Positions 30,573-38,845 of a stretch of DNA of 42,194 bases are shown here, in pieces; position 1 is the stretch's first letter, and every line of letters starts with the position of its first letter. The notes beneath the pieces are model-generated. The model did not search any database, was not told the origin of the DNA, and worked only from the letters and a program-made list of their open reading frames with translations. Source of the DNA: an uncultured Acetatifactor sp. (GTDB lineage Bacteria > Bacillota > Clostridia > Lachnospirales > Lachnospiraceae); the NCBI GenBank assembly GCA_910585665.1, contig CAJUFI010000036.1, positions 1-42,194 of the forward strand, written 5' to 3'. The position numbers and the translations under genes were made by a program.

Positions 30573-32237
30573 TTATGCTTTCATCAATCTGCATTTCTTC
30601 GCCAGCTTCACCAGCAGATATCCCTTCGGAAAGCCCCCCAGCTCCTCCTCCGTGATTCCCCGGAACAAGAGCAGCATGGCAAAATACACACAGGCTGCCA
30701 GGCAGATGGCGATTACCACCGAAATCTTCGGCGAGGACGTCAGCATTAGAAGCCCTTCGTAGACCGCCCACGCCACGCCTCCCATGCAGGCAGAGGCCAG
30801 GGCGGGAATCAGGAAAGTCTTTTTCATCTCCTGGCTATATCCCACTGCCTTGCGAACCGCCCATTGGTTCAGCACGCACATGACAAAAGAATACAGGGTG
30901 TTGGCAATGGCGATACTGTACAGATCCAGATCCGTGAAGAACAGCAGGAGCACTGCCGTCACTGTCTGGACGACCAGCGCGATCCCCGCGTGGACGATGG
31001 GCTTGTTCATCTTGCCCAGGCCCTGCAGAATCTGATTGCTCAGGGTGGACAGGGCATAGAACACCACCGAGAGGGACAGCGCCATCAGGAGCCCCGTGGC
31101 CAGGTCCTCCTCCGCCCGGGTGTCCGTGAACAGCAGCGCCGTCACCGGCCTGGCCAGCACGAATAGGCCTACTGCGCAGGGGATGGAGATGATCATAATC
31201 GTCTTCACCGACAGCCCTATCTTCTCCCTGGTCCCCTCCAGATCTCCTGCCGCCGTCAGCTGGGCCACCGTAGGGATCATGGCGGCGGCCATGGCCGTGG
31301 CAAAGGTGATGGGAATATTGGAAATAGTCACCGCCTGCCCGGAAAAGATACCCCATCTGGCATCCAGCGCCATCTCGTCCACCTCCCGCAGCGCCGGCAG
31401 AATCATCAGGTACACACTGTTGTTGACCGTGCTGCTCAGATTGTAGATGGCGGTGCTCAGGATGAAAGGCGTCACTACCAGCGTAATGTTCTTCCATATC
31501 ACGCTGTAAGGCTCCACGTCCGTATGCCTGTCGCGCTCAATCCTCTTGTTGATGATCCCCCGGTTCATGGCATAAATCCCCGCCATGAACAGCAGAGCCA
31601 CCAGGACTCCCGCTCCTGTACCCAGCGCGCTTCCGCTGGCTCCGTGAACCGCCCTTTCAATCTGTCCCGCCTCGTCGGCGGGAATCTCCAGGCTGCCCAT
31701 GCGGCTGTTGATCAGAAAATAGGCCGCGCCTATGGTGACCGCGGCATTGGCAATCTGCTCCAGAATCTGGGAGACGGAGGTCTGCGTCATGCTCTTATGG
31801 GCCTGGAAATATCCCCGGAGCACCCCTAAGATGCCATAGACGAAAATCGTAGGCGCGAAGGTCTGAAGCACCGGAACCACATTCTCCCTCACGAAGAGCC
31901 CTGCCCCGAAATACAGGAACAGGCTGGCCGCGGCCCCCACCACCAGCACATACCCCAAAGCGCACCGGAAGATCCTGTGGGCATTGCGGTATTCCTTCAC
32001 CGCCAGCTTCTGCGCGATGACTTTGGATATGGCAGAGGGAATGCTGTAAGAGGAGATCAACAGAATAATGTTGTAATAATTATAGGCAGAAGTGTAGTAC
32101 CCCATTCCCAGCGATCCGATGATCTTGTGTAAAGGGCTCCTGTAAAGGAGCCCTATGATACGGCTGATGATTCCGGCCGCCGCCAGTATCCCGGCCTGCA
32201 CTATAAAATCATTTTTTCCGCTATCATTGTTCGACAT
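30573..32237 (-). CDS. Lipid II / oligosaccharide flippase, MOP superfamily (MurJ/SpoVB-like)
   Basis: 554 residues with about 14 membrane segments. The opening DFIVQAGILAAAGIISRIIGLLYRSPLHKIIG and LGMGYYTSAYNYYNIILLISSYSIPSAISKVIA are typical of the SpoVB/YtgP group of polysaccharide transporters, which includes Bacillus MurJ. It probably flips undecaprenyl-linked precursors across the membrane. It starts 4 bases after the glgA stop, so the two are coupled. Sequence alone cannot separate vegetative MurJ from sporulation SpoVB. Confidence 0.88.
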   Translation of the reverse strand: MSNNDSGKNDFIVQAGILAAAGIISRIIGLLYRSPLHKIIGSLGMGYYTSAYNYYNIILLISSYSIPSAISKVIAQKLAVKEYRNAHRIFRCALGYVLVVGAAASLFLYFGAGLFVRENVVPVLQTFAPTIFVYGILGVLRGYFQAHKSMTQTSVSQILEQIANAAVTIGAAYFLINSRMGSLEIPADEAGQIERAVHGASGSALGTGAGVLVALLFMAGIYAMNRGIINKRIERDRHTDVEPYSVIWKNITLVVTPFILSTAIYNLSSTVNNSVYLMILPALREVDEMALDARWGIFSGQAVTISNIPITFATAMAAAMIPTVAQLTAAGDLEGTREKIGLSVKTIMIISIPCAVGLFVLARPVTALLFTDTRAEEDLATGLLMALSLSVVFYALSTLSNQILQGLGKMNKPIVHAGIALVVQTVTAVLLLFFTDLDLYSIAIANTLYSFVMCVLNQWAVRKAVGYSQEMKKTFLIPALASACMGGVAWAVYEGLLMLTSSPKISVVIAICLAACVYFAMLLLFRGITEEELGGFPKGYLLVKLAKKCRLMKA

Positions 32238-32241
32238 ACCG

Positions 32242-33687
32242 TTAACCTATCAGCCAATCGTACATTTCCTGATACTTCTGCGCGGACACATGCCATGAGA
32301 AGTCCGCCGCCATAGCCCTGTCGACCAGCTTGTTCCATTCGCGCTTCTTATCATAATAGATATGCTCCGCATAGCGAATCGTATTCAGCATTTCGTGGGC
32401 ATTGTAATTGGTGAAGCTGAAACCGGTGCCGGTATTGTCATATTCGTTGTAAGGCTGTACCGTATCCTTCAGGCCGCCCGTCTCCCGCACGATGGGGATG
32501 GTGCCGTAGCGCAGGGCCATCAGCTGGCTCAGGCCGCAGGGTTCAAACAGGGACGGCATCAGGAATGCGTCGCAGGACGCGTAAATCTTGTGGGACAGAG
32601 GGTCAGAGTAATAAATGTTGGCGGACACCTTGTCGCTGTACTTCCAGTCAAAGTGGCGGAACATATTCTCGTAGCGCTCCTCGCCGGTCCCCAGTATCAC
32701 CAGCTGGATGTCGTCCTGGCAGAGTTCGTCCATGATATAGGCAATCAGGTCGAAGCCCTTCTGGTCCGTGAGCCGGGAGACCACGCCGATCATCATCTTC
32801 TTGTCGTTCTGGGCAAGCCCCAGCTCCTGCTGCAGCGCGTGCTTATTCTTCACCTTCTCCTTGCGGAAGTTGACGGCGTTGTACGGATTGGCGATATGTT
32901 TGTCCGTCTCCGGATTGAAATCCGTGTAGTCGATGCCGTTGACAATGCCGCGCAGGCTGTTGCTCCTGGCCCGCAGCAGGCCGTCCAGTCCCTCGCCGTA
33001 GAATGGCGTCTTGATTTCCTCCGCGTAGGTGCTGCTGACCGTGGTCACCGCGTCCGCATAGACGATGCCGCCCTTTAAGAGGTTGGCGTCTTTGTAAGCC
33101 TCCAGCTTGTCCGCCGTAAAGAAGTAGTCCGACAGGCCCGTGATGCTGCGCACGGTCTTGGTATCCCATTTCCCCTGGAACTTCAGGTTGTGGATGGTGA
33201 TGACGGATTTCATCCGGCTGAAGAAATCACCGCCCCGGAACCTTTCCTTCATATAGACAGGAATCAGCCCTGTCTGCCAGTCATGACAGTGAATCACGTC
33301 CGGCTGGAACCCCACCGCCGGAAGGGCGGAGAGCACCGCCTTTGAGAAATAGGCATAGCGCTCAATCTCCCACCTGGGATCGTCCGTGTAGACCTTATCT
33401 CCGCTGAAATAGTATTCGTTGTCGATAAAGTAGTAGTGCACGCCCTCCTCTTCCACTTCAAAGATGCCCACATAGACGCTCTTCCAGTTGAAATCCATGT
33501 AGAAATGGGTCACGTACTTGAGCTTGTCTTTCATCTGCTGCTTCATGCAGGCGTACTTGGGTATCATGACCCTCACATCAAAATACTGCTTGTCGATACA
33601 TTTCGGCAAGGAGCCCACTACATCGGCCAGGCCGCCGGTCTTTATAAAAGGAACTCCCTCTGATGCCGCAAAAAGAATTTTCTTCAT
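32242..33687 (-). CDS. glgA: Glycogen synthase (ADP-glucose, GT5)
   Basis: 481 residues. Extends alpha-1,4-glucan from ADP-glucose. ADP-glucose-binding KTGGLADVVG (16-25), HCHDWQTGLIPVY, a GT-B linker with TVSSTYAEEI, and the C-terminal LMPSLFEPCGLSQLMALRYGTIPIVRETGGL nucleotide site. Other glycogen genes (glgB, C, D, P) are not in the window. Start ATG 33687 after GTGGAGGTTTCCG; strong promoter upstream. Confidence 0.96.
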   Translation of the reverse strand: MKKILFAASEGVPFIKTGGLADVVGSLPKCIDKQYFDVRVMIPKYACMKQQMKDKLKYVTHFYMDFNWKSVYVGIFEVEEEGVHYYFIDNEYYFSGDKVYTDDPRWEIERYAYFSKAVLSALPAVGFQPDVIHCHDWQTGLIPVYMKERFRGGDFFSRMKSVITIHNLKFQGKWDTKTVRSITGLSDYFFTADKLEAYKDANLLKGGIVYADAVTTVSSTYAEEIKTPFYGEGLDGLLRARSNSLRGIVNGIDYTDFNPETDKHIANPYNAVNFRKEKVKNKHALQQELGLAQNDKKMMIGVVSRLTDQKGFDLIAYIMDELCQDDIQLVILGTGEERYENMFRHFDWKYSDKVSANIYYSDPLSHKIYASCDAFLMPSLFEPCGLSQLMALRYGTIPIVRETGGLKDTVQPYNEYDNTGTGFSFTNYNAHEMLNTIRYAEHIYYDKKREWNKLVDRAMAADFSWHVSAQKYQEMYDWLIG

Positions 33688-33725
33688 CGGAAACCTCCAC
33701 TGTTCACTTTGCTATACTTATCTGT

Positions 33726-33754
33726 ATTATACAACAAGTTTGATATAGTGGAAA
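33726..33754 (-). promoter_or_regulatory. Sigma-A promoter of glgA
   Basis: Minus strand TTTCCA (33749-33754), 17 bases, TATAAT (33726-33731), about 40 bases before the start. Confidence 0.65.
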
Positions 33755-33786
33755 GTATTTTTTTCATCTTTTCGATTATCTTTCAA

Positions 33787-34311
33787 TCATTTCATGCGAT
33801 AGGAAAGGCGTATCCTGTCCGCAATCAGCGCGATGAATTCCGAATTCGTAGGTTTTCCCTTCCCGGTATCGATGGTGTAGCCGAACAGCGCGTCCAAAGT
33901 CTCCATCTTCCCTCTGCTCCAGGCCACCTCGATGGCATGGCGTATGGCGCGCTCCACACGGCTTGGCGTGGTCTGGAAACGCTTTGCGATGGTAGGATAA
34001 AGAATCTTGGTGATGGAGCTAATCATGGCCGGATCGTCCACGGACATCATGATTGCCTCTCTTAAGTACTGATATCCCTTGATATGTGCCGGGACGCCGA
34101 TTTCATGTATCATGTCGGTGACATCCTGTTCCAGGTTGCGGTCCGCTTCTGTCGCTCTGGGCGGCTCCGGCGGCACATTCCGTTGAGCCTGAGCCTTTCC
34201 CGAAGGTACCGTGATCATAATCTGGAATTCCTTGTCCCCATTCATCAAATCCCCAAGGATTTTGTATATTTTCTCATTATCCTTCGTAGCTGTGATATTC
34301 AGTTGTTCCAT
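33787..34311 (-). CDS. Spo0A effector-domain protein lacking a receiver domain
   Basis: 174 residues. Residues 58-172 are a Spo0A C-terminal DNA-binding domain: VTDMIHEIGVPAHIKGYQYLREAI, the recognition helix region TTPSRVERAIRHAIEVAW (114-131) and FGYTIDTGKGKPTNSEFIALIAD. The N-terminal 57 residues are short and unlike a response-regulator receiver; no phosphorylatable Asp pattern is seen. True Spo0A has about 260-270 residues. The product could therefore bind 0A-like sites without phosphorelay control, or respond to another signal through its N-terminus. Start ATG 34311 follows GAGGAGGCATTTC; the longer frame to 34362 has no such site. Consensus promoter upstream. A separate full-length Spo0A is expected elsewhere in the genome. 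Confidence 0.9.
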   Translation of the reverse strand: MEQLNITATKDNEKIYKILGDLMNGDKEFQIMITVPSGKAQAQRNVPPEPPRATEADRNLEQDVTDMIHEIGVPAHIKGYQYLREAIMMSVDDPAMISSITKILYPTIAKRFQTTPSRVERAIRHAIEVAWSRGKMETLDALFGYTIDTGKGKPTNSEFIALIADRIRLSYRMK

Positions 34312-34386
34312 GAAATGCCTCCTCGCGAAAATTCGTGGACTTTTTTTAGTTACAAGTTGCAAATTGTCTAAATTCGTCCTTTCCTA

Positions 34387-34415
34387 ATTATAAAAGAGAC
34401 GCAAGGTTACAGCAA
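34387..34415 (-). promoter_or_regulatory. Sigma-A promoter of the Spo0A-like gene
   Basis: Minus strand TTGCTG (34410-34415), 17 bases, TATAAT (34387-34392). The leader to the start codon is about 70 bases. Confidence 0.75.
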
Positions 34416-34424
34416 CCTAAAACC

Positions 34425-34483
34425 ATCGTTGTATTTCGAAAATATATAACAAATATGGGGATTAACGCCTTATATACAACGAT
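34425..34483. promoter_or_regulatory. Widely spaced 10-bp inverted repeat upstream of the Spo0A-like promoter
   Basis: ATCGTTGTAT (34425-34434) and ATACAACGAT (34474-34483) are perfect inverted copies, 39 bases apart, in very AT-rich DNA between the divergent Spo0A-like and holA genes. The proximal copy ends 10 bases upstream of the -35. They may be paired binding sites for a dimeric regulator. I found no TGTCGAA 0A box here. Confidence 0.45.
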
Positions 34484-34619
34484 ATTTTGCATAAAAATTA
34501 TTAATATAACATTATATTCTTAATTTCTATCGCATTCCCTAAATATCGATAATTTTTTCTCTTTTGCACGACATTTTGTGCCAGGAAACGCAATTTCCGA
34601 CACTTCTGGAAATTTCCTC

Positions 34620-34649
34620 TTGACAGCATGCCCACCTAGAAGGCAAAAT
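34620..34649 (+). promoter_or_regulatory. Candidate holA promoter
   Basis: TTGACA (34620-34625), 18 bases, CAAAAT (34644-34649); start codon 31 bases on. Confidence 0.5.
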
Positions 34650-34679
34650 AAAGGTAACACAGGAAAAGGATATCCATAT

Positions 34680-35663
34680 ATGAGACAGATCAATGAAGAC
34701 ATCAAGAAAAGAACGCTCCGGCAGGTATATCTCCTGTACGGGGAAGAACGGTATCTGAAAAGACAGTACCGCGAGAAGCTCCAAAAAGCGCTCTGCCAGG
34801 AGGGCGATACCATGAATTCGCATTTTTACAAGGGAAAGGACCTGAATCTGGGGGAAATCATCGACCTGGCCGAGACGCTGCCCTTTTTTGCCGACAGACG
34901 TGTCATCTTTATCACGGACAGCGGCCTGTTCAAATCCGGCGGCGAGAAAATGGCGGAATACCTGTCGAATCCCAGCGAGAGCACTTTTTTCATCTTTACG
35001 GAGAGCGAGATCGACAAGCGCAGCAAGCTCTACAAGACAGTGCAGTCCCGGGGGTACGCAGCGGAATTCGCCGAACAGGACGAGAACACCCTGAAGCGCT
35101 GGGTGGCAGGGATCCTGGCCAAGGAAGGCATGAAAATCACGGAGGGCACCGCGGCCCTCTTCCTGTCCAAGACCGGCACGGACATGGAGAACATCCAGAT
35201 GGAGCTGGAAAAGCTGATCTGCTATTGCATGGGGCGGGAGGCAGTCACACCGGAGGACGTGGAGGCCGTCTGCACTGTCCGCGTCAGCAACCACATCTTC
35301 GACATGATCAATGCCGTCGCCGCCGGGGAACGGCGGCAGGCCCTGGAACTGTACTATGACCTGCTGGCGCTGAAGGAGCCGCCCATGCGCATCCTGTTCC
35401 TGATTGCCAAGCAGTGCAACATGCTGCTGCAGGTCAGGGAGCTGAAGTCCAAAGGATTCGACAACCGCACGATCAGCTCCAAAATCGGGATTCCGCCCTT
35501 CGTGGCAGGCAAATATGCGGCCCAGGCCGCCAAATTCCGGTCAGCTACCCTGCGCAGGGCGGTGGAGACCTGTGTGGAGGCGGAGGAGGCCGTCAAGACA
35601 GGGCGCATGAACGACAAGATGAGCGTGGAGATATTGATTCTGTCCGTACTGCAGACGGCATAG
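34680..35663 (+). CDS. holA: DNA polymerase III delta subunit
   Basis: 327 residues. Clamp-loader subunit that opens the sliding clamp. Typical features: N-terminal VYLLYGEERYLKRQYREKL, PFFADRRVIFITDSGLF, then the helical C-terminal collar domain (NHIFDMINAVAAGERRQALELYYDLL..., ILFLIAKQCNMLLQVRELKSKG). The start is ATG 34680 with AAGGATATCCATAT upstream; the open frame back to 34578 covers the promoter. Monocistronic, ends at a strong hairpin. Confidence 0.93.
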   Translation: MRQINEDIKKRTLRQVYLLYGEERYLKRQYREKLQKALCQEGDTMNSHFYKGKDLNLGEIIDLAETLPFFADRRVIFITDSGLFKSGGEKMAEYLSNPSESTFFIFTESEIDKRSKLYKTVQSRGYAAEFAEQDENTLKRWVAGILAKEGMKITEGTAALFLSKTGTDMENIQMELEKLICYCMGREAVTPEDVEAVCTVRVSNHIFDMINAVAAGERRQALELYYDLLALKEPPMRILFLIAKQCNMLLQVRELKSKGFDNRTISSKIGIPPFVAGKYAAQAAKFRSATLRRAVETCVEAEEAVKTGRMNDKMSVEILILSVLQTA

Positions 35664-35689
35664 ACGGCAGAACGACATAAAGCGGACGC

Positions 35690-35733
35690 AAAACAGGGAA
35701 CACTTTCCATACAGCGAAAGCGTTCCCTGTTTT
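35690..35733. terminator. Bidirectional terminator between holA and the catabolic cluster
   Basis: AAAACAGGGAAC (35690-35701) and GTTCCCTGTTTT (35722-35733) form a perfect 12-bp stem with A- and T-flanks, and an inner TTTC/GAAA pairing. It serves holA on plus and the isomerase operon on minus. Confidence 0.85.
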
Positions 35734-35795
35734 CATACATCTCTGTCGTTCGCAGTCTTTCCCGCTGCCTCCTCTCCCCTCTGGAGAGAACGTCC

Positions 35796-36572
35796 CTACA
35801 GCAGCAGATTCCTGAAATAGCGGATGGTGGCGTCGATGCCCTTTTCGCCCAGCTCACCTGTCCAGTTGGCGGAATGAGGCTCGATGCTCAGGCCCTTGTC
35901 GTATCCTTTCGCGTACAGGATGGCAAGGAAAGCGCCCCAGTTGGTCTGGTCCATGCCAGCAGGCGGATCGTCATAGCGCTCCCCGTCGACCACCAGAGAT
36001 CCCTTCAGATGCACATGCAGGAAGCGGTCGCCCCAGTCCCTGGCCTCCTTCAGATAATCTCCGCCCGCATAGATGCAGTGGGAAGGATCGTACTTGATAT
36101 ACAGATCCTTCAGATATCCCATGATGACTGTGTAGGCCATGGGGTCGCAGACGAAATTGTTCCATCTGCAGTTATAGACCGCAATCTTAACGCCCTTCTC
36201 CGCGCCGTAAGCGATCAGCTTCTCAAAATAAGAGATTGCCAGCCCGCAGTTCTCATAATAGGACAGCTCCCCCACCATGTTGCAGCCGGTGATGTATACG
36301 TCGCATCCCAGCTGGGCCGTGGCGTCGATCAGCTTGTATTCCAGCTCCAGCTCTTCCTGGCGGATGCCATCCTTGCTGATGCGGTCGCTGCCCCATCTGC
36401 CTACGGCCCCCACGGGCACCTGGTATTCCTGGCTCCTCTTTTGGATGGCATCCACATTGTCCAGGAACACCTGGGCCCTGTCATTCACATCCAGTTCAAT
36501 GAACTCCATGCCGCGCTCTTTCGCGCTCCGAAAATCTTCTTCTTCAAACCATGCGATTCTTCCAAGTTTCAT
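35796..36572 (-). CDS. Sugar phosphate isomerase/epimerase-like TIM barrel, atypical metal site
   Basis: 258 residues, AP-endonuclease-2/xylose-isomerase-like barrel. Expected metal ligands near strand ends: KYDPSHCI (D162, H165), FLHVHLKG (H186, H188) and SIEPH (E231). At the position of the first ligand, normally Glu (compare E168 in the 39939-40907 protein), it reads AVYNCRWNN with N134. The metal site is thus altered, or the substrate differs. Last gene of the AraC-linked cluster, 77 bases after a dehydrogenase gene. Start ATG 36572 follows CAGGAGAAGAAG. Probable role: epimerisation or isomerisation of a keto-sugar or its glycoside; the substrate is unknown. Confidence 0.8.
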   Translation of the reverse strand: MKLGRIAWFEEEDFRSAKERGMEFIELDVNDRAQVFLDNVDAIQKRSQEYQVPVGAVGRWGSDRISKDGIRQEELELEYKLIDATAQLGCDVYITGCNMVGELSYYENCGLAISYFEKLIAYGAEKGVKIAVYNCRWNNFVCDPMAYTVIMGYLKDLYIKYDPSHCIYAGGDYLKEARDWGDRFLHVHLKGSLVVDGERYDDPPAGMDQTNWGAFLAILYAKGYDKGLSIEPHSANWTGELGEKGIDATIRYFRNLLL

Positions 36573-36649
36573 CTTCTTCTCCTGTTCCAATTCCGCATGT
36601 GCACGGCACACGCTGTATTTGTCTGCTCCAGTTCCCGCAATCCTGCGCT

Positions 36650-37732
36650 TTAGTCGAAATATACCGGTTTTCCGGTCTTGCCGGACTCGTAGATGGCCTC
36701 CAGAATCTGGGTCACCACCATGGCCTGTCTGGGCTCTACCGTCAAGGGCCCGCCGTTTACGATGGCATTGTAGAAGACTCTCTGTTCCACATCCTGGGCA
36801 TCTTCGGACTTTCCTTCAAAGAAAGCTGCGCCGCCCGCATGCAGGTTGGGCTTCTCCATGCACTGTCTGCCGTACTTGATGCGGTTGATCCTAAGGCCGT
36901 CCGCCATGTCAGCGCCGGCTTTGGTTCCGCACAGCGTGGTCTGGGCTTCCCTGGTGTCAAGGGTGTTCAGGGCCCAGGAGGACTCCAGGACGATGGTAGC
37001 GCCGTTCTTCATCTTCACGAAGCCGAACGCGGAATCCTCCACCGTGAAGATGGCGGGATCCCAGTCGCCCCAGTCATTGCCCTGATCCTTCTGGTCAGCC
37101 AGCTTGCGGTATACAGACCCCATCACCATCTCCGGCTCGTAATTGTCCATCATCCACAGGGTCAGATCCAGCGCGTGGGTTCCGATGTCAATCAAGGGGC
37201 CGCCGCCCTGTTTCTCGGCATCCAGGAACACGCCCCAGGTGGGCACTGCCCTTCTGCGGACAGCGTGGGCCTTGGCATAATAAATCTCTCCCAAATCCCC
37301 GTTCTCACAGGCCTGCTTCAGATAGGCGGAATCCCCGCGATAACGGCTCTGATAGCCGATGGTCAGGATCTTTCCGGTGCGCTCGGATGTCTCCACCATG
37401 GCCTTGGCCTCCGCATAGGTCTTCGCCATGGGCTTCTCGCACATCACATGCTTGCCGGCTTCCATGGCGGCGATGCTCACAGGCGCATGCACGCTGTTGG
37501 GCGTCAGGACATACACGGCCTCGATGTCCTTCTCCTCTTTCAGCATCTCGGCGTAATCCGTGTACACCCTGGCATCCTCTGTGCCGTACTCTTCCCTGGC
37601 CTTCTCGGCCCTCTCCACGATCAGGTCGCAGAGAGCGACAATCTCAAAATTGCCATTCTTCTTCATGGAAGGAAGATGCTTTCCATTGGCGATTCCGCCG
37701 CAGCCTACGATTCCTACTTTCAGTTTTCTCAT
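36650..37732 (-). CDS. Gfo/Idh/MocA-family oxidoreductase
   Basis: 360 residues. NAD(P)-binding Rossmann domain starting KVGIVGCGGIANGKHLP (5-21), the EKP motif at 99-101 (K100), and the catalytic GGGPLIDIGTHALDL with D182 and H186. Such enzymes oxidise or reduce sugars, inositols or glycosides at a ring carbon. It lies between two TIM-barrel isomerase genes. The ATG at 37732 follows CTAGGAGGCTAAGAAA. Substrate unknown; it is only distantly similar to the other dehydrogenase at 38846-39898, so the two probably act on different compounds or positions. Confidence 0.9.
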   Translation of the reverse strand: MRKLKVGIVGCGGIANGKHLPSMKKNGNFEIVALCDLIVERAEKAREEYGTEDARVYTDYAEMLKEEKDIEAVYVLTPNSVHAPVSIAAMEAGKHVMCEKPMAKTYAEAKAMVETSERTGKILTIGYQSRYRGDSAYLKQACENGDLGEIYYAKAHAVRRRAVPTWGVFLDAEKQGGGPLIDIGTHALDLTLWMMDNYEPEMVMGSVYRKLADQKDQGNDWGDWDPAIFTVEDSAFGFVKMKNGATIVLESSWALNTLDTREAQTTLCGTKAGADMADGLRINRIKYGRQCMEKPNLHAGGAAFFEGKSEDAQDVEQRVFYNAIVNGGPLTVEPRQAMVVTQILEAIYESGKTGKPVYFD

Positions 37733-37766
37733 TTTCTTAGCCTCCTAGTGTTATCGTGCTATTAAG

Positions 37767-37817
37767 GCAGCCTCCCCCTGCCAGCGCCCCCAGGGGCAGC
37801 TGTTGTCGGGAGGCTGC
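37767..37817. other. Large intercistronic inverted repeat
   Basis: GCAGCCTCCC (37767-37776) and GGGAGGCTGC (37808-37817) are perfect inverted copies around an inner CCCCTG/CAGGGG hairpin, in the 172-base gap between two cluster genes. A T-rich run follows on the plus strand. It may be an mRNA processing or attenuation site, or a REP-like element. Confidence 0.5.
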
Positions 37818-37904
37818 TGTTTTCTTTCCATTCCTGTTTCAGTCTGTCCCAGGCCATGCCGTGCAGGCATATGCCGCCTCCGATTCCTGCGGGGCAGCCG
37901 CGCG

Positions 37905-38669
37905 TCACCCCAGGATCCGCTTCAGGCACTGTACGCTTTTTCGCATATTCTCCATCGGTTCGCCGAAGGGATGGTCGTCCTGCTCTACCACCAGCCATGT
38001 GGAGCCGCATTCCCCGGCCATCCTGACGATTGCCTCTACGTCCTGCTCGCCCTCTCCCAGCGCCACCTGCTCCACCTTTCCGCCGTTTCTGCGAAAATCC
38101 TTCATATGGACCACCGGGCAGCGGTTCCTGTATTTCTCCAGATAAGCCGCCGGATCTTCTCCGCCCACTTTCACCCAGCATGTATCCTGCTCTGTCTGCA
38201 GATCCTCCGCCTCCAGGGAACTGAAAAGCTCATCCAGAAGATAGGTCCCTTTATCCGTCTTGCGGAATTCGAAGTCATGATTGTGGTACATCAGGACAAT
38301 TCCGCGCTCTCTGCAGCAGGCGGCCAGCTTTTTCAGGAACTGGCAGGTCTCCTCATATTTCTCGCCCCCGTAGAGCCTGTCCACGGACAGTCCCGGGATT
38401 CCGATATAGCTGCAGCCTATGATCCGATACGCTTCCACGGTCCCTTCCATGTCCTCCAGAAACGGCTCCAGCCCCACATGGGCACTGACAGCCACAAGCC
38501 CCTGCTCCTTCAGGCAGTCCCGGATTTCCTCCGGGCTGTGCCCATACAATCCGGCCAGCTCCACGCCCTCATAGCCGCATTCCTTCAAAGCCTTCGCCGT
38601 TCCCGCGAAGTCCTTCGCCGCCGCATCCCGCACGGAATACACCTGTGCCGCAATTCCTAATCTTGCCAT
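37905..38669 (-). CDS. Sugar phosphate isomerase/epimerase
   Basis: 254 residues, TIM barrel of the xylose-isomerase-like family. Conserved YHNHDFEF (128-135) carries the usual first metal Glu region; further ligands are expected at D162 (EQDTCWVK), H188 (VVHMKDF) and E229 (LVVEQDD). It begins MARLGIAAQVYSVRD, typical of the IolE/YcjR-like group. Start ATG 38669 follows GGAAAGGAAGGCGATCAGT. A family-2 palindromic repeat lies in the 176-base gap upstream. Substrate unknown. Confidence 0.87.
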   Translation of the reverse strand: MARLGIAAQVYSVRDAAAKDFAGTAKALKECGYEGVELAGLYGHSPEEIRDCLKEQGLVAVSAHVGLEPFLEDMEGTVEAYRIIGCSYIGIPGLSVDRLYGGEKYEETCQFLKKLAACCRERGIVLMYHNHDFEFRKTDKGTYLLDELFSSLEAEDLQTEQDTCWVKVGGEDPAAYLEKYRNRCPVVHMKDFRRNGGKVEQVALGEGEQDVEAIVRMAGECGSTWLVVEQDDHPFGEPMENMRKSVQCLKRILG

Positions 38670-38698
38670 ACTGATCGCCTTCCTTTCCGTATCTATCT

Positions 38699-38797
38699 CC
38701 TCCCGGAATCTCCGGGCCGCTCATCACACAGCTTTCCGAAATCACTCCGGCCGGTTCCGCCCCGATGCCTGATTCCGCTTCCTGAAATTCCGGGAGG
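38699..38797 (-). repeat. Long palindromic repeat, family 2, copy B
   Basis: Ends CCTCCCGGAATCTCCGG and CCTGAAATTCCGGGAGG are inverted repeats of 17 bases with two mismatches. The interior shares GCTTTCCG and CTGATTCCGCTTCCTG with 13758-13881 but is about 25 bases shorter. It lies between two genes of the catabolic operon, 30 bases upstream of the isomerase start. Confidence 0.65.
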
Positions 38798-38845
38798 CAG
38801 TTTCCGCTCTGTCCAATCCCTCCCGCCTGACCCGGCGGCAGGCTT

